Shown: positions 45,634 through 54,492 of the stretch, in pieces
How the letters are laid out: the number at the start of each line of letters is the position of its first letter
How positions within the stretch are numbered: position 1 is the stretch's first letter
Assembly: GCA_021404565.1 (NCBI GenBank)
Contig: JAAWWF010000006.1
Coordinates: 248,001-312,000 of the forward strand
Source: Roseivirga sp.
Lineage (GTDB): Bacteria; Bacteroidota; Bacteroidia; Cytophagales; Cyclobacteriaceae
Direction: 5' to 3'
Length of the DNA: 64,000 bases
Program-made: the position numbers and the translations under genes
The notes under the pieces: generated by a model
What the model was told of the DNA's origin: nothing
Database searches by the model: none
What the model saw: only the letters and a program-made list of their open reading frames with translations

Positions 45634-46344
45634 TTATCTGGCTCCTTTCGATAAAGCGACCATGGCAGCGCGTGCTTCTACGGCATTGCTGATAGGACTG
45701 TCAAAATTGAAGCGCACTTTCTCATCATTGACGAATACATCGAAACCGAGGGCATCTATACCCACCATACGGACTTTGTCTTCCGAACCAATATTCATTT
45801 GCTTATAATGTCTACAATAGAGATGCAGGTCTTTCATATGGTCTTCATTCATATGCTCAACTACGCGGTCTTCACCTTTTCCCTGAAAAGGATTGCCGAT
45901 CAGAAAGTCTGAGGGTTCAAACCAATAAATGGCCCCGAAGCCTCCTATATACCTGACGGATATGGGCCTGATTCTGTAAAAGGAGAAATTGTGCGTATTG
46001 TGATAACCTCTTGAGTTAGGGAAATGCCTGTAGTATCGTTCTTTGGCAAGTTCCTGGTTATCCGGAAGCGGCTCGGCATGCCCGATGATACAAAGACGAC
46101 CATTGGACTGCACATCGTTGCTGTCTTTGAGAATGGTAATGGAGCAGCGATCGTCTTGCTGAATGTTTTTAGTGTGCTGCGCAATGGTAGAAATAAGAAT
46201 CACGGGCATTCCCTCACCATCCAGACTATAAGGTACCACAGAGCCAAAAGGGAAACCTTCCAGCTTGGCCGAAAGGGTAGAGAGTACTCCAAAATCTTTG
46301 GCATTATAGAGCGCTCTGGCATTCGCTATCGATTCTGTGGTCAT
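45634..46344 (-). CDS. HugZ-family heme oxygenase-like protein
   Basis: 236 residues. The split-barrel PNPOx-like domain (about 1-150) begins ALYNAKDFGVLSTLSAKLEG and includes CSITILKDSNDVQSNGRLCI. The C-terminal DUF2470 domain (about 160-235) shows EHMNEDHMKDLHLYCRHY. This two-domain layout is that of HugZ/HutZ heme-utilisation proteins and of relatives with other flavin or heme roles. No heme transporter is adjacent, so the role is provisional. Confidence 0.84.
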   Translation of the reverse strand: MTTESIANARALYNAKDFGVLSTLSAKLEGFPFGSVVPYSLDGEGMPVILISTIAQHTKNIQQDDRCSITILKDSNDVQSNGRLCIIGHAEPLPDNQELAKERYYRHFPNSRGYHNTHNFSFYRIRPISVRYIGGFGAIYWFEPSDFLIGNPFQGKGEDRVVEHMNEDHMKDLHLYCRHYKQMNIGSEDKVRMVGIDALGFDVFVNDEKVRFNFDSPISNAVEARAAMVALSKGAR

Positions 46345-46436
46345 TTGTCTGTGCTTTCTGTAAAACTGGCTAAAATTATGGAAGTGTTGAGTCTTCTTCC
46401 GAAAGAATTTTGGCAGTGAATTTTTTCAGGAACACT

Positions 46437-47024
46437 CTACTCACCATTCTTAGTACCTGGGTTTTCTGATGCATCCAGATCCATTGCAGAAGGTATTACT
46501 CTTTCATTTTTATTCGTGATGGGCCATTCATAGCTTTTGGTTGTTTTTAAACTTCTCAGTGCTACGAAGAATAGCATTATAAGTAATAGCTCTCTTGCGA
46601 AATATAATATCGATGAGAAGAGCTGATGGCGTGCTAAGGTGGGGCCAAGCCCTACTTCATTGTTTTGTATGTATTCTTCCATGCTGTCAGAAAAGAATCC
46701 GCTGCTCACAATTTGAATAAATATGTTTCCTATGAAAATAACCAGGAAGGAAATTCCGAGTATTCTAAAATGCTTGTATCCGAGGCGATCAAATGGAAGC
46801 AGTAGTGGTTTCTTTAATTGAAGAATTATTAAGGCAACCAGCCCTGCGATTATGAGCAGATCTAAGAATTGAGCGAAGTAGATTGCCGAGGTTAACGAGG
46901 ATGGAAAAAATAGAAAGAAAATTCTGTCAAGGAATGATTCGAGGATTGGAAGCCCTTTGTAAATCAATATGCCGCTGATAATCAATACCAGAGAATGGCT
47001 GGCGACCGTACTAGTTTTTGTCAT
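46437..47024 (-). CDS. Four-helix membrane protein of unknown function
   Basis: 195 residues with four hydrophobic segments (about 10-30, 45-68, 85-108 and 135-155). Topology and length recall DUF2975 proteins, which usually precede an XRE regulator, but no such regulator is present. The tail is polar (NKNERVIPSAMDLDASENPG). The family is not confirmed. Confidence 0.65.
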   Translation of the reverse strand: MTKTSTVASHSLVLIISGILIYKGLPILESFLDRIFFLFFPSSLTSAIYFAQFLDLLIIAGLVALIILQLKKPLLLPFDRLGYKHFRILGISFLVIFIGNIFIQIVSSGFFSDSMEEYIQNNEVGLGPTLARHQLFSSILYFARELLLIMLFFVALRSLKTTKSYEWPITNKNERVIPSAMDLDASENPGTKNGE

Positions 47025-47119
47025 ATAAAGATTAAACTAGTCTTTCTTACCCATATTTACGAACTCCTCAGGTCCAAATATCATCCTAACCATTCGTGTC
47101 AGATGGTTTGGAGCCTTTC

Positions 47120-48094
47120 CTACTCTTTATTTTTAATCCTCTCACCTTTAATAGGGGAGTAGTCTTCCTTCACCTTACCATTGACCAGGATCTCTTCAAA
47201 GAAAGCTTTGGCTGTAGTGGCCTGACTCATGTTTTCTACATTCTGGATTTGAAAATGGAGGTGTGGTTCCGAAGAATTGCCCGAGTTACCACAAAGCCCC
47301 AACAAGTCACCTTGCTGAACCTGCTGGCCTTGCTTTACCACGATGCTGGCCTGCTTGAAATGGGCGAAGAACAGGTATTCATCGTTGGCGGTTTTGATAA
47401 TCACGGTGTTGCCCGGAACGTATAACGTATTCATTACTCCGGGTACATTGTCTTTGACACCGTCTACCACCTGCACCACTTCACCGCCAGTCGGGGCTAT
47501 AATCTCCTGACCAAATACGTAGTAGTCGTCATTGGTTTGTCCGGTGGTCTTATACGAGAGGTTTTTCTCGTTGGTCATCACCAGGTCGAAGGCAGTCTTT
47601 TGTTGCTTATAGTCCACATGGTAGTTGAGTTCACGAGTATCTCCTCCCCAAAGTACCGTCCATTCACCGTTAAAGGGAAGGATCATTTTTGAACTGTTTC
47701 GCTCCAATTCGGGAGCGGGACTCTCTTCGACATATTCCTTTACCAACATGCCGTTAATCTGTCCTTTGATATCAGCAGCGATATAAAGTCCCAGGGTACC
47801 GTTTTCAAAGTCTGTTTTGTACAAGGCTACGGTGCCATTTTCGTATTTGATAAATTCACGTTTGTTGATTTTACCGGCTTGTGCTTTGAGGTTGGTCAGA
47901 AACTGAGTGGTATTGCTGAGGGGCAGTGCTTCTTTCATCTGACTGGAAAACATACCGAAAATGGAATCATACGAGGCGGCATTGTAGAACTCTTCAAAGC
48001 TAGCCACTGCTTGTTTTGAATGAGCGGTTTCATTTTGTGCACTGAGTGTAGTGACCAGGCAGATAAGGAAAAGGGTGCATATAAGTTTTTTCAT
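47120..48094 (-). CDS. Secreted M23-family peptidase with DUF3887-like N-terminus
   Basis: 324 residues with a signal peptide ending LSAQ. An NTF2-like DUF3887-type domain (about 25-120) precedes an LytM/M23 fold (about 150-315). The metal ligands are visible: His in NYHVDYKQQKTAFD with its Asp, and the SEPHLHFQIQN motif. The glycine-rich loop LLGLCGNSGNS is intact. M23 enzymes cleave peptidoglycan crosslinks or act on secreted peptides. Its 5' side carries the tandem repeats at 48141 and 48221. Confidence 0.88.
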   Translation of the reverse strand: MKKLICTLFLICLVTTLSAQNETAHSKQAVASFEEFYNAASYDSIFGMFSSQMKEALPLSNTTQFLTNLKAQAGKINKREFIKYENGTVALYKTDFENGTLGLYIAADIKGQINGMLVKEYVEESPAPELERNSSKMILPFNGEWTVLWGGDTRELNYHVDYKQQKTAFDLVMTNEKNLSYKTTGQTNDDYYVFGQEIIAPTGGEVVQVVDGVKDNVPGVMNTLYVPGNTVIIKTANDEYLFFAHFKQASIVVKQGQQVQQGDLLGLCGNSGNSSEPHLHFQIQNVENMSQATTAKAFFEEILVNGKVKEDYSPIKGERIKNKE

Positions 48095-48140
48095 GGTTTC
48101 TTGAATAATGAGTAATGAGTATAATGTATTGCGTATCCTG

Positions 48141-48217
48141 TATAGGGTATAGGGTATAGGGTATAGGGTATAGGGTATAGGGTATAGGGTATAGGGTATA
48201 GGGTATAGGGTATAGGG
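48141..48217. repeat. TATAGGG 7-bp tandem array
   Basis: Eleven perfect, uninterrupted copies of TATAGGG. The lack of divergence indicates recent expansion and ongoing slippage. GGG tracts every seven bases on the plus strand could fold into G-quadruplexes. It begins 47 bases upstream of the M23 peptidase start and could affect its promoter. Confidence 0.95.
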
Positions 48218-48220
48218 TAT

Positions 48221-48317
48221 GACAATCTACGCTAGGGCTTCGATGTCTGAGAGGACAATCTTTGCTAAAGCTTCGATGTCTGAAATGACAATCTTGGTTA
48301 AAGCTTTAATTTATGGG
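48221..48317. repeat. 33-bp minisatellite, about three units
   Basis: Units begin at 48221, 48254 and 48287 with GACAATCT and keep an exact 33-base period; the first two share the core GCTTCGATGTCTGA, while the third is more diverged. The period is a multiple of three, so the plus-strand frame reads as an 11-residue repeat (TIFAKASMSE), but I treat this as non-coding. Confidence 0.85.
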
Positions 48318-48320
48318 AGG

Positions 48321-48959
48321 TTAGTCTGTACTGTCCAGTTGCTGCTGAACCCTTTCAATGTCTGCAATCAGTGGGTTGAGAGTTTTCTTTACAGCTCTTT
48401 TGTTGAGCCATACGATAAAGGCATTGAAAACAGCCAGAGCTATGGTAAATCCAATCTTATTGGACGTATCCATGGGCAGGTGATTTATTAAACTTCCCGA
48501 CCATTCTATATTGGATGGGTAACCGAGACTCCAGACAAAGACCAGGTTGAGAATATAGGGAGGCAATACATACCAGTACAATACCGTGTTGAGCAGCTGG
48601 TGCTGGTCCAGCATATTTGTTTTCTGATTTTCAAGCTGTTGCTTAAAAGGAAGTGACAGGTTTTCCCTGATCCTTCTCTTTTGTACAGACCTGAATTTGT
48701 AAATGACATAGAGTGCCCAAACGACAGTAAGCAGACTGGCGATACGGGTGATAGGATAGGGGATTTCATAAGCGAGATATCCGAAAATTGGCAGCACAAT
48801 CAAGGCTCCTACAATTTCTCTGAAATCTCTCTTACGAATGACCTTTTCGATCCGGTTCATTCTGGCATTGAGGTCAATCATCAGCCTGGACAAATCAAAC
48901 TTGATCCGCTCTATTTCAGACGAACCTTTCCATATATCTTTGAGTTCTTTTTCTAACAT
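48321..48959 (-). CDS. Membrane protein, probable anti-sigma partner
   Basis: 212 residues. A polar N-terminal part with helical character (about 1-45, ELKDIWKGSSEIERIKFDLS) is followed by four hydrophobic segments (about 48-68, 70-88, 125-145 and 170-190) and a helical tail. The ATG lies one base after the sigma factor's stop, so they are translationally coupled. Such coupled membrane proteins usually act as anti-sigma factors, though no zinc-finger HxxxCxxC motif is present. Confidence 0.75.
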   Translation of the reverse strand: MLEKELKDIWKGSSEIERIKFDLSRLMIDLNARMNRIEKVIRKRDFREIVGALIVLPIFGYLAYEIPYPITRIASLLTVVWALYVIYKFRSVQKRRIRENLSLPFKQQLENQKTNMLDQHQLLNTVLYWYVLPPYILNLVFVWSLGYPSNIEWSGSLINHLPMDTSNKIGFTIALAVFNAFIVWLNKRAVKKTLNPLIADIERVQQQLDSTD

Positions 48960-48960
48960 C

Positions 48961-49464
48961 TCATCCTAGTTTTGGGGTGATACAATCGAAGAGCATTTTT
49001 CTGATCCTCTTCATCTTGACAGCCACATGATTTTCCGTAAGCCCTGTCACCTGGGCTATTTCTTTATAGGGTAGTTCTTCCAGGTACAGAATGACGAGCG
49101 ACTGATCGCTTTCATTCAGGCTGGCAATACAATCGCGCAGGGCCTGATACCTTTCTTCCCGAACCTCGTCAGGTCCGCTTTGTACAGGCATAAACTGAAT
49201 AGATTCCAGGCGTACGTTTTTGCTGTCGACCTTTTCGAGTTTCATTTTGGCTCTGAGGCAAACATTCAGTGCAATTTTGTAAAGCCAGGTACCTTCTCCC
49301 GATTGGCCTTTGAAGCCGGGAAACGACTTCCATGCATGATAGACTACTTCCTGAAAGAGGTCCTGCGGTTCTACGGGCGCTATGGCGTAGATGCGACAAA
49401 TCCGGTAGATCTTGTTCTTATTGTCTTCCAGTACCTGCTCAAAGGTTTTTTTCGGTTGCTGCAT
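48961..49464 (-). CDS. ECF-type RNA polymerase sigma factor
   Basis: 167 residues from the ATG at 49464; the open frame extends to a TTG at 49500. Region 2 includes KIYRICRIYAIAPVEPQDLF and a DLFQEVVYHAWKSFPGFKG segment; region 4 has LYLEELPYKEIAQVTGLTEN, the -35 recognition HTH. The length is normal for ECF sigma factors. It precedes the membrane anti-sigma gene and follows, at 105 bases, the ExbD-like secreted protein. Confidence 0.92.
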   Translation of the reverse strand: MQQPKKTFEQVLEDNKNKIYRICRIYAIAPVEPQDLFQEVVYHAWKSFPGFKGQSGEGTWLYKIALNVCLRAKMKLEKVDSKNVRLESIQFMPVQSGPDEVREERYQALRDCIASLNESDQSLVILYLEELPYKEIAQVTGLTENHVAVKMKRIRKMLFDCITPKLG

Positions 49465-49569
49465 TTCAGTTTTTCGACTGTCTACTAATATTAGTGACAA
49501 GCCTGATGGAAATATGACAGCAAAGGAGAAAAATATTTTCAGGAATAGATAAAAGAGAGGTAATGGGCC

Positions 49570-50217
49570 CTAATCATAGGGGCTATAGTTGATTTTGCGG
49601 ATACCTTTATTCCGGAGGGCGGTCTGAATATCCACAATGATCCCCATTTTTGTTTCAGGGTGTACGTGCATTGAGAGCCAGATTTCTTCCCTGATCACTC
49701 CGCTGTCAAGAAGTTTTTTTATGGCCTTGTCGAGCTCTGAATCAAAATCTTCAAAGACGATTTCCTCGCCTTCCATTTTGAGTTTGTGATTCTCAGCCAC
49801 CTCATGGTGAACGGTGGCATGTTGATGTCTGGCTACAATTACATAGACTGATAGTAACATACCATATTTGAGAGGGGTACCCTTTAACTTGAGAATGTTG
49901 ACTGGGTCAATACAACTTCTGAAGGAGGTTTCGCTGATATATTTGTAACGAGTAATGTCAATTTTATCCAGTACATCAGGTTTGAGGTCGGCACGAACCT
50001 CGTTCAACAGATTGATGTAATCATTGCCTGAGTTGTTAGGGGGCACTATTTTCAGCGCTACTATCTCTCTTTCCAGCTTATCCAGCTCTGCATAAAAATC
50101 AAAGTTCTTTCCAAAAGCCTGAATCCAGCAATCCAGCAATTCATTTTGATCATGCTGTGCCTGTAGAAAGGAGATGGATATAAATATCACCATCAGGGTG
50201 CAAAAGAGTCGTTTCAT
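49570..50217 (-). CDS. Secreted protein with ExbD/TolR-like C-terminal domain
   Basis: 215 residues with a signal peptide ending LQAQ (about 1-21). The middle is unrecognised (RYKYISETSFRSCIDPVNIL). The C-terminus (about 140-210) resembles the periplasmic domain of ExbD/TolR: WLSMHVHPETKMGIIVDIQT followed by ALRNKGIRKINY. A real ExbD is anchored by one N-terminal helix and works with ExbB; here a cleavable signal replaces the anchor and no exbB is nearby. It lies upstream of the sigma/anti-sigma pair on the same strand. Confidence 0.68.
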   Translation of the reverse strand: MKRLFCTLMVIFISISFLQAQHDQNELLDCWIQAFGKNFDFYAELDKLEREIVALKIVPPNNSGNDYINLLNEVRADLKPDVLDKIDITRYKYISETSFRSCIDPVNILKLKGTPLKYGMLLSVYVIVARHQHATVHHEVAENHKLKMEGEEIVFEDFDSELDKAIKKLLDSGVIREEIWLSMHVHPETKMGIIVDIQTALRNKGIRKINYSPYD

Positions 50218-50485
50218 GATCTGGTTACCTGTCCGGAATTACTCGTACAAATCAAACCCAAAGAGAAAAAAAACCGACCAGTTTTGCTACCTGCCTCTTT
50301 TTTTCAATGAGAAGGGGTGGGTTATATCATTCAGGTTGAAGGCTATGTATCCGTTTGCCTGCCGTAATTATAATAATTGGCTTAATTAATCAGTCAGTGT
50401 TTCCGAGGAGTTCTATATTCAAACTTCTTTCAATTGACTATTGATAGAAGCTTGGCATACATGCCAGTTGCCCTAACCTCTTTTG

Positions 50486-50637
50486 TTACTTTTTGCGGCC
50501 AAAAAGTAATCCAAAACCCTTTCCGATAACACCAAATTCAAGCTTGGTTTTTACCCGCAAGGCCTGCGCGTACCTAATCCAACCAACTTGTATTTCGCGC
50601 TGTTATCGGCCTTGCCACCCTCCTGTACGTATGGAGG
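50486..50637 (+). repeat. Dispersed structured intergenic repeat, copy 2
   Basis: The best preserved copy, filling much of the 555-base gap between 50217 and 50773. It opens with a 10-bp hairpin TTACTTTTTG / CAAAAAGTAA (50486-50509, loop CGGC), then CCCTTTCCG. The outer arms CCGATAACA / TGTTATCGG pair perfectly, and inner CAAGC-TTGG faces CCAACCAACTTG. The 3' hairpin is CCTCC (50619-50623) / GGAGG (50633-50637). It lies 136 bases beyond the stop of the FtsX permease. I see no coding signal in the rest of the gap. Confidence 0.9.
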
Positions 50638-50672
50638 ATTGAAAGGAATACAGGTTGTTCCTTTCAATCCTC
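50634..50672. other. 15-bp perfect inverted repeat beside repeat copy 2
   Basis: GAGGATTGAAAGGAA (50634-50648) pairs perfectly with TTCCTTTCAATCCTC (50658-50672) around a 9-base loop. Its left arm shares the GGAGG that closes the 3' hairpin of repeat copy 2, so the two hairpins exclude each other. No T run follows on either strand. It may be a bidirectional terminator or a folding switch. Confidence 0.75.
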
Positions 50673-50772
50673 TGACCTATGACCTGGAGGCTTGATCTAA
50701 CTTTGAGCTAATCATGCTAACCTTATAACCTCTTTTCCTAACTCTGTGAAAAGGTCAATTTTGACAAAAAAT

Positions 50773-53181
50773 CTATTCTTCCTTCAGAACATCCACAGGA
50801 TTTGACCGGGCAGCTTTCATGGTTTGGAAACTGGTCATGGCCAGGGCCAGCCCTACCAGCAGTACAGCTGAGAAGGCATATTCCAAAGGCCCCTGTTCTG
50901 TATGGTAAGCAAAAGTTTCCAGCCATTTGTCGATACCAAAAACGGACAGAGGAATGGCTACCAAAATGGCGGCAAGGATCAATTTGCCGAAGTAAAGATT
51001 AACGAGTTGTAAAATTGATTTTTCAGAGGCTCCATAGACTTTTCTGATCCCCATTTCTTTCTTTCTCTGCTCGTTGGTATAGCGCACCAGGCCGATGAGC
51101 CCAAGACAAGCCACAATGATGGACACTACCGTATAGGTAGAGATCATTTTACTGAGCTTGGTTTCTTTCTCAACCATACCCATAAATGAGGTTTCCAGAA
51201 ACTGAGGTTCAAAGGGGACTCCGGAAGCAATCTCATTCCATTTTTCTTCAACGCGTCTGAGTCCTTCTCCGGCATTTTGCTCTGATAGTTTGATCATCAG
51301 GTTTTTATGGTAATAATTACCCGGGTTTTTATAGATGATCAGGGGTGGGATCTCCTTCATAAATGACTGGAAATGAAAGTCTTTGACCACACCCACAATC
51401 CTTGGTGTAAAGCCCATGATTTTGTAGGTAAAGCTTTTTCCTGCTACTTCAGTAAGTCCTAACTGTCTTTTGGCAGCTTCATTTATAATCACAGCTGCTG
51501 AGTCGCTGGCAATATCATCCGAAAAATTACGCCCTTCTACAATCTGCAAATCGAGTGTAGGAATGATTCCCGGGCCCATAAAATTGGATTGTCCCCGTAC
51601 CGATAACGTGTCTCCTTCATGCTCGATAGAGATTGCACCGGCATTGTAATCGCCCAGGAAGCTATACAACATATAGCCGGAGCTTACAACACTGCTCTCA
51701 CTTTCGAGAGACTCTCTGAATACCTCGAGGAGGGCAGGGGTGATGTTGGAAGGCCTGACTATATTGATGAGTGCCGTGCGTTCATAGCCTACATCTTTCT
51801 GCTTGACATAGTTTACCTGCTTCATAAACATGAAACTCGCTGTGATCAAAACGCTTGTCAACACAAATTGAAAGATGATGAGCAGATTGCGGGTACCGAA
51901 AAATGCTCCTCGTTGGGTTTTAAGCCTTCCTCTCAGAATTTGCGAAGAATTAAAGAAGGCTGTTTTGGAAGCCACATAGAGTCCTGAAACAACACCAACT
52001 ACCAATCCTGCAACAAGAACGATAACAACGACCTGCGGAGTTGAGAATATGCTGAGATCGGCCTGATAAAGATGTTGTTTGACGACCGATTTTAAGAGTA
52101 CATCTGCCGTACCAATGGCCAGCAATGTACAGGTAACGCTCAAAAGGCATGATTCAGCCAGTAACCGGGCACTGATGGCCCAGTGTGAGGAACCCAATGT
52201 CTTTCTGATACCTATCTCTTTGGCTCTGGCCAGGGATTTTGAAGTATACAGTATGGAAAAATTGATGGATGCAATGACGATGATCACCAGGCCTACCGCC
52301 ATCAGAATATGGGTGAAAAGCAGGTTGCCGGTTGCTCCGGCCTCGAACAGATTTTCAGCATTGAAGTGTATGTCATGAAAACGCTGAGCAGGGAAGGAGA
52401 AGCCCCTGGGGTCTCCGTTTGAGTTGACATATACCTTGTCAGCTGCGGCCTGAATTTTTTCATCGAGGGTTTCAATATCATAAGCAACCTTGGTTTTGAA
52501 ATAGACATGTACAGGAAAACCTCCGCTGGTGGTACTCATTCTTTCCCACCGGGGAGAAGTATTTCCTGAAATGAGCATATCAAACTGAAGGTGGGAATTG
52601 GAAGGAATCCTTTCCAAAACAGCCGTGATTTTATAGGCTGTTCTTGATTTATCGGAGTTCTCGACTTCAATGGTTTCTCCCACAATATCAGTCCTGTTGA
52701 AAAAACGCTCTGCATACTTTTGACTGAGCACCATTGAGTTGGGATCTGCCAATGCCGTCTCGGAATCTCCATGTAAAAGTGGATAGTCCAGCACTTTAAA
52801 GAAGTCGGCATCGGTATAAAACCCCTGTCTTTCCGGAATATCAAATTTGTTATCGTCCACAACGATCACCTGGCTGGCCTGTATCGTCTGAAACTTGATG
52901 GCCTCTTCGATCTCCGGTATTTTATCTTCCATCATTACCGGAAGATGACCGTTGGTAATGGCCCATTTTACCTCCTGGTCTCCACGTTTAAAATAGGTGG
53001 TTGACCGGTAAATACGATCTCCATCCGGCATAAAGCGATCGTAGGAAATTTCATGATGGTAAATGGTACTGATAATGGCAAAACTGGAGATGCCTACAAT
53101 AAGCAGGAGAAAGTACAGAAAGGTGCTGTACTTATCGCGCCTTAAGTTTCGGAAAGCAAGAATTATAAAAGATTTGAACAT
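50773..53181 (-). CDS. FtsX/MacB-type ABC transporter permease
   Basis: 802 residues from the ATG at 53181 (MFKSFIILAFRNLRRDKYST); a longer open frame adds 50 residues that do not match the family. Two MacB periplasmic domains and two FtsX modules are present, with signature helices SLARAKEIGIRKTLGSSHW near 365-383 and EQRKKEMGIRKVYGASEKS near 690-708. About eight membrane helices are visible. Unlike the permease at 8461 it lacks the PadR-linked N-terminal prefix. No ATPase is adjacent. The 330 bases between its start and the broken creatininase gene hold nothing I can identify. Confidence 0.9.
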   Translation of the reverse strand: MFKSFIILAFRNLRRDKYSTFLYFLLLIVGISSFAIISTIYHHEISYDRFMPDGDRIYRSTTYFKRGDQEVKWAITNGHLPVMMEDKIPEIEEAIKFQTIQASQVIVVDDNKFDIPERQGFYTDADFFKVLDYPLLHGDSETALADPNSMVLSQKYAERFFNRTDIVGETIEVENSDKSRTAYKITAVLERIPSNSHLQFDMLISGNTSPRWERMSTTSGGFPVHVYFKTKVAYDIETLDEKIQAAADKVYVNSNGDPRGFSFPAQRFHDIHFNAENLFEAGATGNLLFTHILMAVGLVIIVIASINFSILYTSKSLARAKEIGIRKTLGSSHWAISARLLAESCLLSVTCTLLAIGTADVLLKSVVKQHLYQADLSIFSTPQVVVIVLVAGLVVGVVSGLYVASKTAFFNSSQILRGRLKTQRGAFFGTRNLLIIFQFVLTSVLITASFMFMKQVNYVKQKDVGYERTALINIVRPSNITPALLEVFRESLESESSVVSSGYMLYSFLGDYNAGAISIEHEGDTLSVRGQSNFMGPGIIPTLDLQIVEGRNFSDDIASDSAAVIINEAAKRQLGLTEVAGKSFTYKIMGFTPRIVGVVKDFHFQSFMKEIPPLIIYKNPGNYYHKNLMIKLSEQNAGEGLRRVEEKWNEIASGVPFEPQFLETSFMGMVEKETKLSKMISTYTVVSIIVACLGLIGLVRYTNEQRKKEMGIRKVYGASEKSILQLVNLYFGKLILAAILVAIPLSVFGIDKWLETFAYHTEQGPLEYAFSAVLLVGLALAMTSFQTMKAARSNPVDVLKEE

Positions 53182-53511
53182 GACCTTGAGTTGTTTGAGT
53201 TTGCTCAATTTGTTGTGCAGAAAGCCATGCTCAAAGCCTAAACTTGCTAAAAGCTGATTTTTAACAAGTATTAACCATTGAATGGAAATAATAGAGGTTT
53301 GCAATAGAGCAAATGGCTTCGGGGACATCAACGCTGGATGGATATGAAGGTCGCTCTTAGATTGATAAACAGTAAGAATTGTGACGAATGCTCAGATCAT
53401 TGGACTCTTTGGTCTCTGGCCAATGTCAATGTCCTTGCGTCCCGCTGAAATGATTGGTAGCCTGTCTTGAGTAGGGCCTTTTTTAGCTAAAAGCTTTGTT
53501 AAGAGATGCAG

Positions 53512-54273
53512 CTACTGATACAAGCTTTCAACATCGGCTTTCGTGAGTTCTATTATAACCTTCCCCATTTTCAGGGTAATAGCCTTAAAGAATCTGACCC
53601 CTTTGTCTGCGGTAGCTTCCCGTGGGTCGCCTACACCGGTGTCTTCCGATATTTTTGACCAGGGCCTTTCTGTCCAGAGTCAGCCTTCGGAGAAGGCCTT
53701 GATCTTGCTTTTCTTTTCAGCTCCGGTCCCCCATTGCTCCTTTGGCAAAACCAGGTCTGGCTGTAGGTGCAGCAGCAGGCTGGTCTCCATTTCATCGGCA
53801 TGATCACCATCATGAGTGAAGAACTTGCTTTTGTCCAGGGCTCTGAACCAGTTGCTGGTACAGAGAAACATGTCAGGATATTGCAGGCCCAATTCTCTGA
53901 GCATCTGCTTAAAGTCATTACCTCCATGACTATTCAGAATCATTAGTTTGTGAATTCCCTGTCGGTTGAGCACTTCTATCACATCCTTTAAAATGGCCAT
54001 CTGAGTGCTTGGATTCAGATTCATATCCAGCAGAATGTCTTGCTGGCCGGTATTGACCCCAAAGGGAATGGTGGGTAGCACAATGACCTTGCTGCCAGCC
54101 TCCCAGGCAATGCGGGCTGACTCGGCAGCGATATGATCGGCTTCAATGATATCCGTGGCATAGGGGAGGTGATAGTTGTGTGCTTCGGTAGCTCCCCAGG
54201 GTAATATCGCCAGATCAAAAGAGGTGGTTTTCAATGCTTGCCAATTGGTTTCTGCGAGTATATAAGGTCTCAT
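53512..54273 (-). pseudogene. Creatininase-family protein interrupted by an in-frame TGA
   Basis: The frame from 54273 encodes residues 1-197 of a creatininase-family amidohydrolase (LPWGATEAHNYHLPYATD metal-binding region, LNSHGGNDFK, DGDHADEMETS) and meets TGA at 53680-53682 after KAFSEG. Reading through, the same frame continues for 55 more codons (LWTERPWSKISEDTGVGDPR and onward, to TAG at 53512-53514). This restores the normal C-terminus and a total near 253 residues, the usual family length. The stop most simply replaces a tryptophan codon. It may be a recent nonsense mutation or a sequencing error. Confidence 0.8.
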
Positions 54274-54492
54274 GGCTGGTATAGGTTTGAGAACTTAAGG
54301 TAAGGATTTAGGCCTGAGCGGGAAAGTAGTGAAGTAGAGAATTGGCGACCGTGGTTTACATGTCATTCTCCGCCAAGCAATTAGAAAGACTCGAGCATGG
54401 GTAGCGTCAGGTTACTGGGGTTAGAAAAGTGGCCGTTTTATCCTTAAGTGACTATGGCAATGCTAAAACCAGGCGTCAATCAATTTGTCATT

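Noticed and set aside
48141-48317. Possible CRISPR array
   Set aside because: The repeats are 7 and 33 bases long with no unique spacers between them and no cas genes; they are simple tandem repeats.
48219-48491. 90-codon frame reading the 33-bp repeats as an 11-residue protein repeat
   Set aside because: It runs into the coding region of the minus-strand membrane protein. The repeat frame is explained by the 33-base period being a multiple of three.
53336-53450. 37-codon frame (MDMKVALRLI...) with a CDEC motif upstream of the FtsX gene
   Set aside because: No ribosome binding site, promoter or family support; too short to accept from open frame alone.
53680-53682. Selenocysteine codon in the creatininase gene
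   Set aside because: Creatininases have no selenocysteine at this site, I see no SECIS-like hairpin just after the TGA, and a tryptophan fits the family.
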